From: Tubiluchus corallicola
Taxonomy: Eukaryota > Priapulida > Priapulimorpha > Priapulimorphida > Tubiluchidae
Direction of reading: 5' to 3'
Length of the DNA: 64,000 bases
Assembly: GCA_030141605.1 (NCBI GenBank)
Contig: JAQGDQ010002379.1
Span: forward strand, 250,001 to 314,000
The translations under genes and the position numbers were made by a program. How positions within the stretch are numbered: the stretch's first letter is position 1; each line of letters starts with the position of its first letter. The notes beneath the pieces are model-generated. The model saw only the letters and a list, made by a program, of their open reading frames with translations. It was not told the origin of the DNA and made no database searches. Below, one piece after another: positions 1-11,800 of the stretch.

Positions 1-1835
1 AAAACTGCTTTATTCTCAAGACCAGTCCTTAATACTTGTCAAATAGTCAAATAAAAAACAACATCTTTGCAATATGTGATACCGTACTCTCTCACTTCCG
101 TACAAGCCGGTGTTAGAAATTCCGAAATTGAAAACAGCTGAACATCGCACCGAGCCGCTCAAGGCAAACGGCGCGCGTGCGGCAAGAGAGAGGGAGAGAG
201 GAGACAGTATGTTCGCAAAAAGCAAAAAAAATGTTACTTCGGCGCGAGGCCCCCCTGGAAGGAGAGGCCCCAGGGAAGTAACCCACTCCCCCCCCCTGAA
301 ATAGGCCCTGGTTAAATGTATGTAATTAAAATATAACTGGTTAGTTAATTATGTCTGCCTTCATGTTTTTTTGTTAAGTAGCAGTTCAGTAACTCTCGTG
401 GTGATATTGAGAAAAATGATTTACGTGGTGCGTGCTGCTAAAATATTGCATGTACACAGCACAGGTACAATACATTCTTAGACATTTTGGTTACTCTGCA
501 GAAAAGAGTGACCAGAGCTATAAATAAATACCCCAATAAGTCTTCTCTTAATGTACAAAGTAGTTCAATTCCTTCAACTTTACTTTCAAACACTTAACTA
601 TCTGTTACTGTATCAATTTCTTTTCTTCAGGTCTGCTTAATCATTACCTATTTGGCTTTTGTTAACTACTTAATTAGTGCATAATAGACTCTGCCTATAT
701 GAACTGGTTGCATGTTTGTAAAATTACCACTGGTGATGACAGCAGCAGCTTGTCGAAACGTTTGGTATGATTTTAGCAATTTAAAGTAAAAGTTTTAATA
801 CCGTTGTATTGCTTTTAAAGTTCTATAAATGTTTTTAAGTGTCTGTAATAAAAATTAACTTCGTTATTTTGTAGATTTACTTGCCTTCCTCGTCACAGTA
901 GGGAATATGTGTTTTTTTACTGTTACATAAGAGGAAGTGATTAAGAAAAGGCATAGGTTCGAGAAGTGATCTTTTCCCTAACTAACACTGTTTAAATGTA
1001 ACAAAGAATGTATGCCTAGCGATTATATAAAGCATTACTTGTAACACAAATTGCAAATAAAAATGTAAATTACTTTTGTGTAGGCTAAACGTCTTTTAGA
1101 AATGTGTACATAAAACTAATTCCTAAGCTTCACGTCGCAAAAAGGATGGCTAAAATTTTACTATGAATATATTCATCAACTCAGCAAGCCAAACAAAGGT
1201 GTAAGCTATATAATGTTCTACAGATTCGCTCGCTATTTGCCTTACGATATATCCTTTGCATAGGGAAGAGTACGCTTACAACAGAATTATGTGTTAGAAA
1301 TTAGAATGTTAATATATATTTATTTTACAGTGCAACTTATTATAATGGATACTCCCACGAATCACGGTGAGCAACGTCAACGATGCCCAGACTTTCAAAT
1401 ACGAGTTCTGTCCAATTCAAATCATGTAATGTTGCTGATTACGAGAATTTCGCACATTATCGCCTTGCATCATCCAAAATAGTCGAAACCCTAACATTCC
1501 ACGCCAATGAGTCACGCGAAACTTGATTTACTGCACTGTCTGCTACCTTTTCTTTTACCCCTGTAAATTGATTTATTACTGGCGCCCATACAGAACCCGT
1601 TATCAGTTCAAAATTTGTGTCAGACTTCCACTGTCATCTACCCAGTGGACAATAAGAAGCCTGTAGCTATTTGCATTATAATGGTGAGCTGGCATCATTG
1701 CGTACGGTCACATGCAAATCTTGTTCCAGGAATTTCTGGTCGAAAGACTTGACCCGAATACTCATCTGGATGTTATTTTTGTTGTCCTTGTTGGAATTGG
1801 ATAAGAGGCTGTGTAACCAACATTTACAATAGTAA
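1..1835. other. gene-free AT-rich DNA
   Basis: No coding frame, RNA gene or repeat with clear ends was recognised. Two GC-richer patches (about 150-300) are not protein-like. At 735-760 TGATGA, a short stem and TCGAAACG resemble a degenerate Penelope-type hammerhead end (see findings). Confidence 0.6.
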
Positions 1836-2478
1836 TTATAATAACAATAATTTCGTTTAGGACATAAGCCAGGTAATCCACCGTAGGTAATTCAATACTT
1901 ATTTCCGTGGTGGTTCCAGTTATTACCCGCATGCGGAGCTGGATTATGGCTTTTTGGGGCCCCTACGTTAATGAAATTATGGGGCACCCTCAGACGAAGC
2001 CACCCCTACCTCGCCGCATCCGTCTTGAATATTTTTTTACTTGTGATATAGTTTAGCGACATTTAAGTAGGTTGAAATAAACTTATTGCAAATTCTTTAA
2101 ATAAACCAGAATAGCATGTCTTTTGTTTGTCAATAAAAATATTCTTTAAAAGAAATATCCCTATTTTAGTATTTATTGCCAACCAAATTAGCATATATTC
2201 CAACATAACCGTAGTGAAAAACACAAATGTCAACCAAAGTTTGAAAGCTCCCCCCCCCCCAAGCATGAGCAGTTCTAGGCTGCAACCTACGCTGGCCTGT
2301 TGGATAATCCAGTCCTGCCCGCATGTTACTTCGATAATCATAAACACGTACGCTTATCAAAGAAGAACCATCGGTACCATTTTTAAATCTTTGGAATTTT
2401 TAAATCTGGACAGTTGGCCCGCAATCTCCACGGTAGTAAGCGAGCACGTTACCACTGAGCTATTCCCACACCCAATAA
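1836..2478 (-). mobile_element. diverged tRNA-derived SINE, split by a hAT-like MITE
   Basis: The two halves, 1836-1933 and 2318-2478, together match the SINE at 4438-4676. The A-box-like part (TAGCTCAGTGGTAA on the minus strand, near 2447-2465) is kept; the B-box region is worn. The 3' side (low coordinates) has the same GTTTAGGACATA stretch next to an AAT-rich tail. A 384-bp insertion separates the halves. Confidence 0.7.
1934..2317. mobile_element. hAT-like MITE (384 bp) inserted in a SINE
   Basis: It is flanked by exact 8-bp direct repeats CCCGCATG (1926-1933 and 2318-2325), the hAT target-duplication length. Ends are imperfect inverted repeats: CGGAGCTGGATTAT on the left against CAGGACTGGATTAT as reverse complement of the right (11 of 14 match). 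There is no transposase. A poly-C run lies near 2250. Confidence 0.75.
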
Positions 2479-3588
2479 CTATAGACAAGTCAATAATGTT
2501 CCATCTAGCAGCAGTGTAACTGCACAGCTAAATAACACAAGGAGGACGTTTTCAACAGAACGACTGAACTACACCAAACAACAGGGGCAACTTTTGTAGA
2601 TGGTGTGGTGCTGGTAGGAAGAGAACCTTTCATGAATGATAATCCTCTGCGATTTCAAATTAGGCACTCATATTGCGAACTAGCAACAGTTAACGTGGCA
2701 GTAGTAAGGCATTAAAGTTATTATGAAGTTCCAAGTAGGGTATGGAAGTTATTATAATTTTTGGTTTCGATGCTTAATAAATTACTTAATAAAAAGCTGA
2801 TTCGACTCCAATGTTTACATTGGAACTGGAAGTGGTGCTGAATTGTGAATGTGTGTGTAACGTATTTTGTTAATCATGTTTACTATTGACAAGCTATCAG
2901 CATAGTAGTGTTAGTTTTTTGCTGGATTCACTGCTATGTTTACCTGTATTGAGAGCAGATTTCTTTTATTTTAGAATTCTCCCTGTCCACTACAACATGT
3001 GGTTGTTTCTTCTCCTCTTTTCCTTCTTCCTATCCCTAATCTTACTATTTTTTTCCATTCCATCATTTCTTCTTGCCCCAACCATTCTTTCATTCTCTCA
3101 TTTCCTGTCACCTCAACAAGCCAAGCTTTCAAGGTGTCATACAGCAACTCTTTTATTTGGTTAATTTGACTTCATCAACGTTTTTTAACCTATACTGTTT
3201 CTTTTTTTTCAATAATTTTGTACGTTGATGTATTGTATATGTATTGCTGGAGTGAAATAAATTGATTTTGATTTTTGAACATAGTCGTAATGGGAATAAA
3301 CTATAATGATACGATGATGAATGTTTACAGGTTCTAAACTGTACTTTGCTCATCGGCTTTACTAGAAAACCTGTATACAGAGTTTGTATTGTTTTTGTAT
3401 ATTTTTGTAACTACAACACTTAGTGAAAACACATCGTGAAATCAGACGCGCCATACATTCTTGCTTTCAATGCCAGCTGGAGCCTGGGTCAGTTGCTTAG
3501 CGATAAATAACCTAAATTTGTTAATGTAAGTCACTACGGTTGCTAGATGGAGACTTACTTTTTGCATCAGACTGAATAACAATAAAAA

Positions 3589-3651
<63 letters not shown>

Positions 3652-4039
3652 CAGCAGTAGCAGTAGCAGTAGCAGTAGCAGTAGCAGCATCAGCAGCAGC
3701 AGCAGCAGCAGTAGTAATAATAATAATAACTTGTAATTCATAATGGATCTATTTCAGATATTTTAGTATAATACAAGTACTGTCATAATATTCATTCACA
3801 GACCAGTTAGCTCAAGGGAAAAGAATTTTCACCTCAAAAACTGCTATATATATATATATTATTTATATATCATCTATATATACATTTATTTGCATATTAT
3901 AATGCCATACATTGACAAGTTAGTATGATGGTAGCAATGTAAATTACTAAAGTAATTAATTAATTGAACAAAAGTGTTAGATACATAGTTTCAATTTCAT
4001 CGTACGTAAATTCGGGTATTAATATTTCGTTGTTCAACG
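2479..4039. other. gene-free stretch with pyrimidine-rich DNA
   Basis: Contains a pyrimidine-rich tract (about 3005-3100), a possible LINE 3' end on the plus strand (GTGAAATAAATTGATTTTGA near 3250-3277), and the trinucleotide tract listed separately. No gene is supported. Confidence 0.5.
3589..3728. repeat. (AGT)n/(AGC)n/(AAT)n compound trinucleotide microsatellite
   Basis: About 140 bp of AGT repeats grading into AGC and AAT units. Its reverse-strand reading gives a long polyleucine frame that is not a gene. Confidence 0.95.
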
Positions 4040-5095
4040 TTCAATAAAATTCACGTGCTACTACTAATCCGATCATTGCAACCATAATTATTGTCATAAT
4101 AACGTAGAAAAATTTTATTCTTTCCCAACGTTGTTAAGCTATTCTGAGTATTTAAGACTGACAATGCACGCAAGAGTTCATTTTTAGAGTTATCAATTGA
4201 TTTCGATAGATTCAGAGCACGTTTAACAATTATCTTTGTAAGAGGATACGTGTCTGCAAAGCATGTTGTCATACTACAATGAGAATTCCTTGGAAAAACA
4301 CGGCGTAAAATTTTTCTATATTCCATTGCTAATGGATCGTTATTGTCTGTTAACTCAAATATTGAGCTACCATAGAAAAATGTATAGCAAAAAATATGAA
4401 GATAACAATTTCATTAAAGCAGATTTATTAGTTATTAGTAATAATAATAATTTCGTTTAGGACATAGTCCAGGGATATCACCTTAAGTAACTCAATACTT
4501 TTCAAGATGGTCCCGATTACCCGTTCAAGGTGGTCCACGTACTACGATAAGTACGTGTGCTTGGTTGAAGAACCAGCGGTACCATTTTCAAGTATTTGGT
4601 ATGACTCGGTCGGGAGTTGAACCCGTGACCTCCGGAGTGAGAAGCGAGCACGCTACCATTGAGCTACACCACCCGGTAAGTAACAGTTAAAAAAGGATGA
4701 AAGTGAATTAGCAGCTGTAAAGCCACTTTTGAAATATATGACATCCAGTGATTGATTTAAATCATAGGTGACAATACGCCCTAAGTGATTAACACTATCG
4801 TGCCATTTTAATACTTTTCCATTAATTTCAATATTAGTTACATTAGCATGTTTTCATTTTCTGAATAGAATCATTTTCGGTGGCAAACTCCCTGCATCTT
4901 TTAATCATCTTTTTTGAAGCATTTACAGACGGAGCAAGGAGAGTTACGTCGTCCGCGTAACCAGTCGCCCCGACAAATTGGTTTAGCAAGTAACATTCTA
5001 ATCTGCTTTTTTAGCTTATGTAGTAGATCATTAATATATACCGTGAACAAAATCAAAGAAAGCATGCTGCCTTGTCTTATTCAGTGAGTCGGCAG
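4040..5095 (-). mobile_element. decayed non-LTR retrotransposon (LINE), reverse-transcriptase and C-terminal part
   Basis: On the minus strand, from 5095 downward, fragments read RQGSMLSLILFTVYINDLL, then after a frameshift GATGYADDVTLLAPSVNAS, which is the YADD polymerase motif C. Next come HLGRIVTYDLNQSLD with KSGFTAANSLSSFF, and beyond the SINE insertion MEYRKILRRVFP and a C-terminal tail. Stops and frameshifts show it is inactive. The SINE at 4438-4676 interrupts it. Confidence 0.8.
4438..4676 (-). mobile_element. tRNA-derived SINE nested in a LINE
   Basis: On the minus strand it opens CCGGGTGGTGTAGCTCAATG, with an A box TAGCTCAATGGTAG (4653-4666) and a B box GGTTCAACTCC (4613-4623), the internal RNA polymerase III promoter of a tRNA gene. 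It has no foldable full tRNA 3' half; instead a ~110-bp unrelated body follows and ends in an (ATT)n tail at 4438-4452. The LINE sequence resumes on either side. Confidence 0.85.
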
Positions 5096-8000
5096 TATCA
5101 CAGGTCACGTGACGCAAGTAAGCAATAGCTACCCTGCATCTTTATTCGAATAGCTCACAGCGCAAAAAAAGCTTCGTGCCAATCTAAAGGCGAACTATTC
5201 TGCGTTTCAGCGTTGCACGGCAATTAAAATCTCCACCGAACTTTCGTGTTGAACTGCAAACGTGAGCATTACATACAAATAAGATCTTGGAAATGTGGTA
5301 TAACTTTTCCACCTAGACATTTCATACTCAACATGCAGCTGGTCTTTTCTTGTCCTTTAAATGATCGGTTGTGTCCGAGTTTCACCACTTTTTGAGGATG
5401 CGGTAACTGTAATGTTATTTCAACATTTTTAACGTGCAGTTAACTTAGGAATTAATTACAGCCTATAAACTGTTAGCTCAGCTCTTTAAAAAACGAGCCC
5501 ACTTCCTAAATTCCCATTTCCAGAATGGCTTAATAAAATTACAGGTCAATCGGGTAAACGATAATAATTTTGCACTTTTTTGAAAGCGACTTGCTGCTCC
5601 TGTTCTAATAGCATAAACACTGCAGCAAATAACAAAAAGTCATATTATGAATGTACATATTATTGCGCTTTTTACTCATAATTGTGGAGCAGCTTTCATC
5701 GATTCAATGGCATGCAGCATCGTTATTAATATATCCCTGGAACAGGATATGATCACATATTATGAGTCTTCTCTTCCTGGAGGTAACTTAAATTAATGAC
5801 TTGCGTAACAGTAGTATAGATAGACATTTCGCACCACAGAAAAATCGTATAATACTGCGCGCTACAGTCAAGCACGCAATTCTGCATAATTTTACATAAT
5901 TCCAGACACATTTTAGATAAATTCCCACAAAGTTAGTCACATGTATCATGATGTATGTCGTTTGGTAAAACTAAAAACACTTACCGTAAAAAAATTATAA
6001 CATTTCCGCCAAGAATTTTTCCCATCCACCATTAGACAGCAATGCCAGCTTACAGCTATGAAGGTAGGGTTACCAAATTAACGTATTTTCAACAAGCATG
6101 AAGTTCTAGCAATCTTTGACAAAACGTCGCCCTGCGGTCACTTTTAATCAACTGGACCTTATGTCGTATTGTTGTTTTGTTAACTCGCCAGTGAGCATTT
6201 CGTCGTCTGCTGATTGCACCTGTTGCGCTCAGGTGAAGATGCTTAGCTTCCGGCTTCAGCGAATGAATGTTGAAACCTCCTCTGGCTGAATCAACGAAGC
6301 TGTAATCAGATACAGCGCCACACTGTGGCAAATACTCTAAACATTGTACATGCAGAACCAAGCCGTCTGTGTACACTTCACATTTTCATAGCAAATTTCC
6401 TTCAATAAAATAATGCAAATGTTATGTGAAATTTAATATGAAAAGTTTGTATGTTTGTGAATGTCCTTATTGGATATTACATTCTCTGATATATTCCGTA
6501 TAATTAAATAATCGTTTTATACTTTTTTGTTTGCATTTAGACACATTTGTCGTGAAACAGTGTTATTATTTTAACATTATGACTATAATGTTGAGGCTTA
6601 CTCAGTTTTATTGTAAAAACAATGAATCATTTTAATGAGAAATAAAATACTACTACTACTAATAATAAATGCCTAGGCGTTCAATGAGGGTGCCAATAGG
6701 AAGGAAAAAATTTACTATTTGTATAAAAGAGGACGTCTTATGATCAATTCTAATGTGCAATTCAGAGCCAATGCTAATGTATCAGGTTTTTAATTTACAG
6801 GCCAATGTTAAAGGAAAACAGGATAATTCTTCATATATTGCTCCATTTTCAGGTCAGATAAAAAGTATGCATTTTAACAGAGTTAATACTGCGAAAATTG
6901 TTTCTGATAACCAAGTAATAGATTTTAAACTTAATTAACGGCAGACGAGCACAACTATTCATGACATCACAAACTAAAATAATTTTCAACAACAAAATCT
7001 TTCCATGAGTACGTTGCACAGTTTGTTAAAGCGAAAATTGAAGTACAGTGCTACTGTAAGATTTCAGTGTGCTGTACTAAAATTAGGCAAGCTCTAAGAT
7101 AAAAATTCACATTTCAAATTCACCTCTGTGCTCACACATAAGCTGTCTAACGTGTGTAGTTTGTCACAAACTAACACATGTAAACTGATAGGTACAGCAC
7201 CTGTTTTTGTACAATGTATTTCCGAAATACAGACGCTACTGCCCATCCAACTACGAATGGCAAACAGCAAGGAACTAGTGACGCGAAAGCGAAATTGTGT
7301 TTGTGTGGTGGTAATAATTGTTTCACGTAAGTCACTTTTGAAAAAAAGTATGTTTCCTTTGAATATTTTAAAGAGTAGTTTGTTTTGACCTACAGTTTAA
7401 GATTGGGTCCAGTTTTGCTTTAAGAATTTAGTGCTCAGACATAGCTTTATTTCTCACACTTTTATGTATTATGTACCAGTTTGAAACTTCAACATTTTTC
7501 CAAAAATGCAAAAAGTGACAAATTTAGACAATATACAAGTACAGATTTAATTTATATATTATTTAATTGGTATGTCGGACACATGAAAATCAACATGTTT
7601 TTTCAAAATATTCAGCATTAGTCTTTTTGAGTTTGCCTTCAACTCATATTATTGTCATTTGTCTCTTACTAAAAAATCAGTTACGTTCACTTAAGAACTC
7701 AAATTAATTAGAAGCTTCTGAATAAACTACACGGGTTTCCTCTTTACGAAACATTAGAAAAACCACAAAAGCTTATGATGTTTTCTGGGACCATGATGAC
7801 GTGGCTTGATTCTGATTATGTAAGTAATCTGATTATGCTATGACGTATAATATAATATGGCTTGATGTATATAATTCTGATTATGCTATGACATGTATAA
7901 TATAATAAAGACAGATTTTACTATTGCGAGTCAGCAGAGAGATAGCTTGTAAAAGCATCAGTAGAAAGAAATGGAAAGCAAAATACGTTCAAATAAATAC

Positions 8001-8825
8001 AATCAAATTGAAAATATTCGTCATTTCTGACAACCAAAAATACGTGTATTATTGTGCTGACATGATAATAAAGATGACTGAGACATCAAATACACCTTGC
8101 AAGACTGAAGACAATTTCAGACAATATTACATACGCAATAGATTACATAGGTCCCCATATTGATTTGATTACTGAGTGTAATCCGTAATAGGATACCCTG
8201 AACCTAGACCTGTGTGTGCATTTTCAATGAAATCAAATAACATGTATCCCCTAAAATACAACCACAAACATAAATGCAGGCCATATGAGTGCTTGATAAA
8301 GACACATAGAAAACATATGTGCAACAGTAATACAAAAACTGTGCTTAAATCAAGTCATCTAAACCAAAAATCATTAGTATTCTTCAAGGTTATATACAGA
8401 TGTAACCAACATTTCACTAGTGGCACACAGTGTTTTCTAGGAACTTAATTTCTTAGTACAGATCTGTTTAGAAGTTACGAAAATATCCCTAGTCTATTGC
8501 TTCAGACTTAAAAGTAATTTTTTATAATATCAACTTATACAGGAACTATTCTTCAAGAAATGGACTATGACCCCCCTATTGTTTGGAAAGCTTCTCGGAT
8601 CTTATCCTAAATACTGCACATTTCAAGCAATTTGTGAGACAAATTGTGGTCATCCCCAATAACAGAACAGGTTTGAATAAGAGCCTGGCATATGACACTC
8701 TGTGCCATCACCTTTGCAGAAAATGCTAAAATTAAAATTATTTACACAACTATAGCTATATGGAAAAGGGAAGAGTTAAGTGGTGTAGCCACGACTAAGC
8801 TTGCATTACAAGTAATGGGTTTAAA
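5096..8825. other. MTA 3' flank; no gene recognised
   Basis: AT-rich DNA downstream of the MTA stop codon. Open frames at 7924-8448 (plus) and 6089-6376 (minus) have no recognisable domain. A short (ACT)n-type tail after AATAAA at about 6640-6670 looks like a retroelement 3' end. The MTA 3' UTR must lie at the high-coordinate side, but its end is not identifiable. Confidence 0.5.
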
Positions 8826-11800
8826 TTAGTCGAGAATGACGACTTGATCCGAGCGTCCAAAACCGGGAGTTTTCACGTTCACTCTTCGCCACGGTTTGCG
8901 AGCGATCTTTCTCAGTTCGATTCCAGTCAACTGTTTACGAACTTTCCTAAAAATAAGAAACAGCTCGAGCATAGGATACAAAACGCGATGAATATACATC
9001 TACTGCTTTTAAATTTTAATATTTCTATTGTTTATAACACAAGTATGTCAACGAAATCTGGTAAAAAAATTCCATGTAACAAACCTAGTATTATCAGTAG
9101 CATGGAAGTAGACATCATCGGGAGCCTCAACCCAGTTCAGTAAGTGTCTTTTTCCTGCGCGGTTCATCGAGATTTTATCCCGTCCGTTGAATCCATGTGC
9201 ACCCATTCCCATCATAGCCTGCAGTCGCTGGGCACCGTACACGGCACTGGGACGCTGGAGAATTTGCCCAGTCTGAGGACTAGGAGCCAACACAGGACGC
9301 TTTGCTGGATGACCTATTAAAACAAAAAAGCAATGACTGTTATGGGCGATGTGACATTAATTTGCAATATCATGTACCTAATAAGAGGCTTACAGCATCT
9401 TTAATATAACTGTCAACACTGGACAATGGTTTGCAGACAATCACTAAAATAACTTGGGAAATTAAACTTGTAAATGTAAGAAATGTAAAAATGTAAAGCC
9501 GAGAATCGAACATTTTATCGACTGTGTTCAACTGAATATAATCCAATTCACAATTCAATCCAACTAACAATTACGTTGAGTGTACGTACTCCCCTTTAAA
9601 CAAGAAAATTCTGTAACAATGAGCAACAGTCATTTTCCTCTGTAACCTATTGCATTTTTCATTATGACCGTCACTTGACCCCTGACTAGATCATCATCTA
9701 GCATTTCTTTGCTACTTGGTACAATGCAATGAAACGTGTCATACAGAAACAAATATATTCAGTTTTCAGCAACATGATGGTCACCTCGTATAAGGTTTCT
9801 TTGCCGTCTTTTTCAATTATTGATTAAATACAGCGGATTGGTTGGCTATTTTTGTCAAACCTCAACTACATCTTCTCATGGTCCTTAAGAAAAACTGATA
9901 AGCGATTGCCAATGTATTGACAAGCCAAGAAGGAACATGTAAGTTTTCGACAAGAGGCTGGTTAATAGTTGTACATTGATTTGCAGTTTTCCATCTGTCT
10001 TCAGGTCAGTCTTTTATCCTCTGTCCATTAGTGCTCACTTAACAGAATCTGATAAATGCTTGACAGAGTTTGGACAAAATCGTTGACATGTTCTAGCGCA
10101 AAAGCATCCTAAGGAACATCTCATCGTTCAAGTTTCGGACAATTATTGAAAATGTAGGTTTTACTTTGAAGGCAAAAAATTTATAAGTACTTGGGAACAT
10201 AAAGCATAAAAACAATTTTTAATCGATGATAAATGATCTGAACGCTAAATGGAATAAAAAATTACAAAATCTTAACACTAAGTTAATTCAATACGAGCTA
10301 ATCCCAAACACAACCCTTCATTTATCTAATAGTACAGTATTAATGGCAGTGAGGGGTGGGGCACTCATTTTAAGCTGAAATCTTTAATAACAATGTAACT
10401 GCTGCTTACGATAATAGAAGCCGGGAGCTTAAATACAAAATTTTGTAGATTTATTCTATGAGTTAGCAATAAATTTAATACGAGCGCAGTACAGGGCGAA
10501 CTTGGCAAATAGCCCATTGGTATAAATATAATCTGTAGAATATAATCGGTATAAATAATTGGCTACTGGATAAGTCTAATCAATGTGATAAACAAAATGG
10601 AGAAAAAGTTTCACTGATATTTTAAGCTTAAATGTCCTGCCTTTACATCTATGAATAATGATGACAGACACTTGTTTTCGGCAGGAAGTGGCAATCAAAA
10701 AACATTACTAGTTGTTTGTAATTTAATACGCAAACGTTTTCTAAATAGGAAGGATTTACGGAATTTAATATTTATACATTTTATTGTTACCTGATTTTGT
10801 TAAAGTGTTACTTGTGTATGTATAGTTGGGTTTATGGCATACATCAGGGTTTGATGTTGTTTTATAATATGTTATGTATCAATTTGTACTTATATTTCTT
10901 TTTGGCATTTTGTACGTAATGACCATGCACTCTGATAAATACACTTTCATTCAATAAATTATTTAAAATATTCAGATGATAATTAGTGTGATAATAATTT
11001 GAATTTTTTTCTCTCGACTCAGTATTTCTTCCTCCATAGAATGGTGTTGGTCCCATGTAAAATTGTGGTTGTGTACGCAAGAGATAGAAAACATGTTTAT
11101 TTTTAAAAAAACAAAACAATTATTTTATCGTCTGTTTATCGTACCAACCTTGCCGTTTTAATTTTACTTTAGTCAAAATGATTAATCAGACAATAAACTT
11201 ACTTAAAGGACAAAAAACTTTACTTACATAAAACTAAAAAAATCACCTTGAAATTTTGTATCACCTACATGCTGTCTTATTGCGTACAGAGCTTGTATTA
11301 GCAGCATCGCTAGATAAAACTTGAAAACTCCCGCGACGACCATCAGGTACAGCCATTTTAATGGCAGGTCATTTAAAATAAGTTGAAAAAATAATCAGAG
11401 CATTCGTAGCGCACATTTCACTAACTGAACAAAGGTACAAATTGCTGAAACTTGTCAAAAAGATTAAAAATAAGTTTTTTTTGGCGAGTTAGAAGTGCAA
11501 ACTTGAAGGGTGAGCCAATGACATTTTACCAATTGGTGGCGAGAACACTACAATTTTCTTTCCCACTTACATACATTTTTCAACTAAGCATGATGCAAAG
11601 TGCTATAACTTTGTGTGGCAAGTTTTTTGGGATTTAAAACTGCTCGTTATTCCACTTTAATTTCAAGCACCAGACTGATCTACTCAATATCACATTCCAA
11701 GAAACTAATCTAAGGAAACTTACCATCACCACCTGCATGATCAAATGCACGTTTCTTCATGATGGTGGGTGCCAAGTTACCAATACCTGTGCTGCCACCT

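Noticed and set aside
2127-2519. 130-codon plus-strand open frame
   Set aside because: It runs across the junction of a hAT-like MITE and the antisense of a SINE, including a poly-C run.
3442-3741. Open frame encoding a long polyleucine run on the minus strand
   Set aside because: It is simply the translation of the AGT/AGC trinucleotide microsatellite.
4560-4676. Functional tRNA gene
   Set aside because: The A and B boxes are tRNA-like, but the 3' acceptor half does not pair with the 5' end and the sequence runs on into a SINE body.
6089-6376. 95-codon minus-strand open frame
   Set aside because: No recognisable domain, no splice context and it lies downstream of MTA among repeats.
7924-8448. 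Two plus-strand open frames
   Set aside because: They lie antisense in the MTA 3' flank, have AT-driven composition and no domain.
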